Positions 63,223 through 64,000 of a stretch of DNA of 64,000 nt are shown here, one piece after another (position 1 is the first letter of the stretch; every line of letters begins with the position of its first letter). This stretch comes from UBA2386 sp046306335. Its GTDB lineage: Bacteria; Planctomycetota; UBA1135; UBA2386. The DNA lies in NCBI GenBank assembly GCA_046306335.1, contig JBKDXM010000116.1, forward strand, positions 1 to 64,000. Reading direction: 5' to 3'. Both the position numbers and the translations under genes were made by a program. Under the pieces are notes generated by a model, which was not told the origin of the DNA, ran no database searches, and saw nothing but the letters and a program-made list of their open reading frames with translations.

Positions 63223-64000
63223 CGCCGCGCCGCAGCGAACCGCTGGGCGAGGTCCGCCATGCGATTCACGTAGCCCCACTCGTTGTCGTACCACGCCATG
63301 ACCTTGGTCAGCGTGCCATCGACGACGCGCGTGCACAATGCGTCTACGACGGCGCTGCGCGGATCGCGCGCGAAGTCGCTGCTGACGAGCGGGCGCGTCT
63401 CGTAACCGAGCACGCCCCTGAGGCGGCCGGACTCGCTGGCCAGGCGCAGCGCACGGTTGACCTCGTCGACGGTGGTCGACCGGGCCAACTGGAACGAACA
63501 GTCGGTCAGCGATGCATTCAGCACCGGCGCGCGCACGGCGATGCTGTCGAGTCTGCCGGCGAGCTCGGGCACGATCTCGACGACTGCGGTCGCGGAGTTC
63601 GTCGTCGTCGGGATCAGGTTGAGCAGCGCCGACCGGCCGCGGCGCGGGTCGGCGTCGGCCCGATCGACGACGCCCTGGGTGTTGGTCGGGTCGTGCACCG
63701 TGGTGACGAGGCCGCGCGCGATGCCGATCGTGTCGTGCAGCACGCGGACGATGGGCGCGAGGCAATTGGTGGTGCAGGACGCCGCGGTCACGACCGCTTC
63801 GCGGGCGAAGTCGACGCCGCCGTCGTTGACGCCGACGACGAGGTTGCGCGCGCCCGGTACCGGATTCGACACCAGCACGTGGCGGGCGCCGTTGTGCAGA
63901 TGGCCGTCGAGCCCGGCGCGCTGCTTGATCTTGCCGCTGCATTCGACGACCAGGTCGACGCCGAAGTCGCGCCAGGGCAGGCGCTCGGGCGACGACTCCT
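63219..64000 (-). CDS. gap: Glyceraldehyde-3-phosphate dehydrogenase, ArsJ-associated (partial)
   Basis: The frame is open to the window end, so about 80 N-terminal residues are missing; 260 are visible. The visible part begins with ESSPERLPWRDFGVDLVVECSG and holds the catalytic Cys in ASCTTNCLAP, the catalytic His in TTVHDPTNTQ, RGRSALLNLIPT, VRAPVLNASLTD and MAWYDNEWGYVNRM. The enzyme forms 1-arseno-3-phosphoglycerate when arsenate replaces phosphate. Order and overlap with arsJ point to a dedicated detoxification enzyme, not the central glycolytic one. The SNPVPGARN stretch is somewhat unlike housekeeping copies. Confidence 0.92.
   Translation of the reverse strand, partial: ESSPERLPWRDFGVDLVVECSGKIKQRAGLDGHLHNGARHVLVSNPVPGARNLVVGVNDGGVDFAREAVVTAASCTTNCLAPIVRVLHDTIGIARGLVTTVHDPTNTQGVVDRADADPRRGRSALLNLIPTTTNSATAVVEIVPELAGRLDSIAVRAPVLNASLTDCSFQLARSTTVDEVNRALRLASESGRLRGVLGYETRPLVSSDFARDPRSAVVDALCTRVVDGTLTKVMAWYDNEWGYVNRMADLAQRFAAARR

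Overview
The window is very GC-rich, gene-dense bacterial chromosome. Paired DUF1549/DUF1553 and DUF1501 genes, a planctomycete-type cytochrome c domain, DUF1080, DUF2961/GH172, DUF2231-cytochrome and many secreted proteins with Ala-Gln signal cleavage sites point to a high-GC planctomycete. This is inferred from gene content only. I see no rRNA, tRNA, CRISPR array, insertion sequence or prophage.

Layout. 1-3338: a dispersed repeat, a membrane protein, arginase and a small outer-membrane barrel. 3677-8782: a minus-strand operon of DUF1553, DUF1501 and a prenyltransferase-repeat protein. 8847-13194: a dehydrogenase followed by a three-gene sugar ABC importer. 13197-15930: purN, a purine nucleoside phosphorylase homologue lacking key active-site residues, a P-loop ATPase and a Lon N-domain protein. 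16063-19301: two secreted propeller-like proteins (kelch; Ca-loop). 19406-21957: miaB-ribD. 22146-30678: a GH10-like secreted hydrolase, SRPBCC, YyaL-like thioredoxin, HIT and GNAT proteins, and a TPR-like lipoprotein. 30697-36483: a second DUF1553/DUF1501 operon ending in a DUF2231-cytochrome gene. 36588-45437: an Omp85-type barrel, GH172, zinc ribbon, EEP-family phosphatase, tgt, ruvB, truncated haemoglobin and a double DUF1080 protein. 45618-50084: a class II ribonucleotide reductase with a leader of about 600 bases and a promoter overlapped by candidate NrdR boxes. 50085-54836: a redoxin lipoprotein coupled to a cytochrome/copper-monooxygenase/EF-hand protein, then an S41 protease. 55089-61996: moaC-asd, accB-accC, and phosphofructokinase with an unknown secreted protein and a threonine-dehydratase-like enzyme. 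62023-64000: arsJ with its partner GAPDH, cut by the window edge.

Eleven gene junctions are 4-base ATGA or GTGA overlaps, so translational coupling is a strong habit here. The items most worth a second look are the ~109-base dispersed repeat with its stop-codon-linked 15-mer, the active-site-depleted PNP homologue fused translationally to purN, the NrdR-box/promoter arrangement far upstream of nrdJ, the copper monooxygenase-redoxin pair, and the arsJ-GAPDH arsenate detoxification pair. Nothing here is clearly a wholly new multi-gene system.
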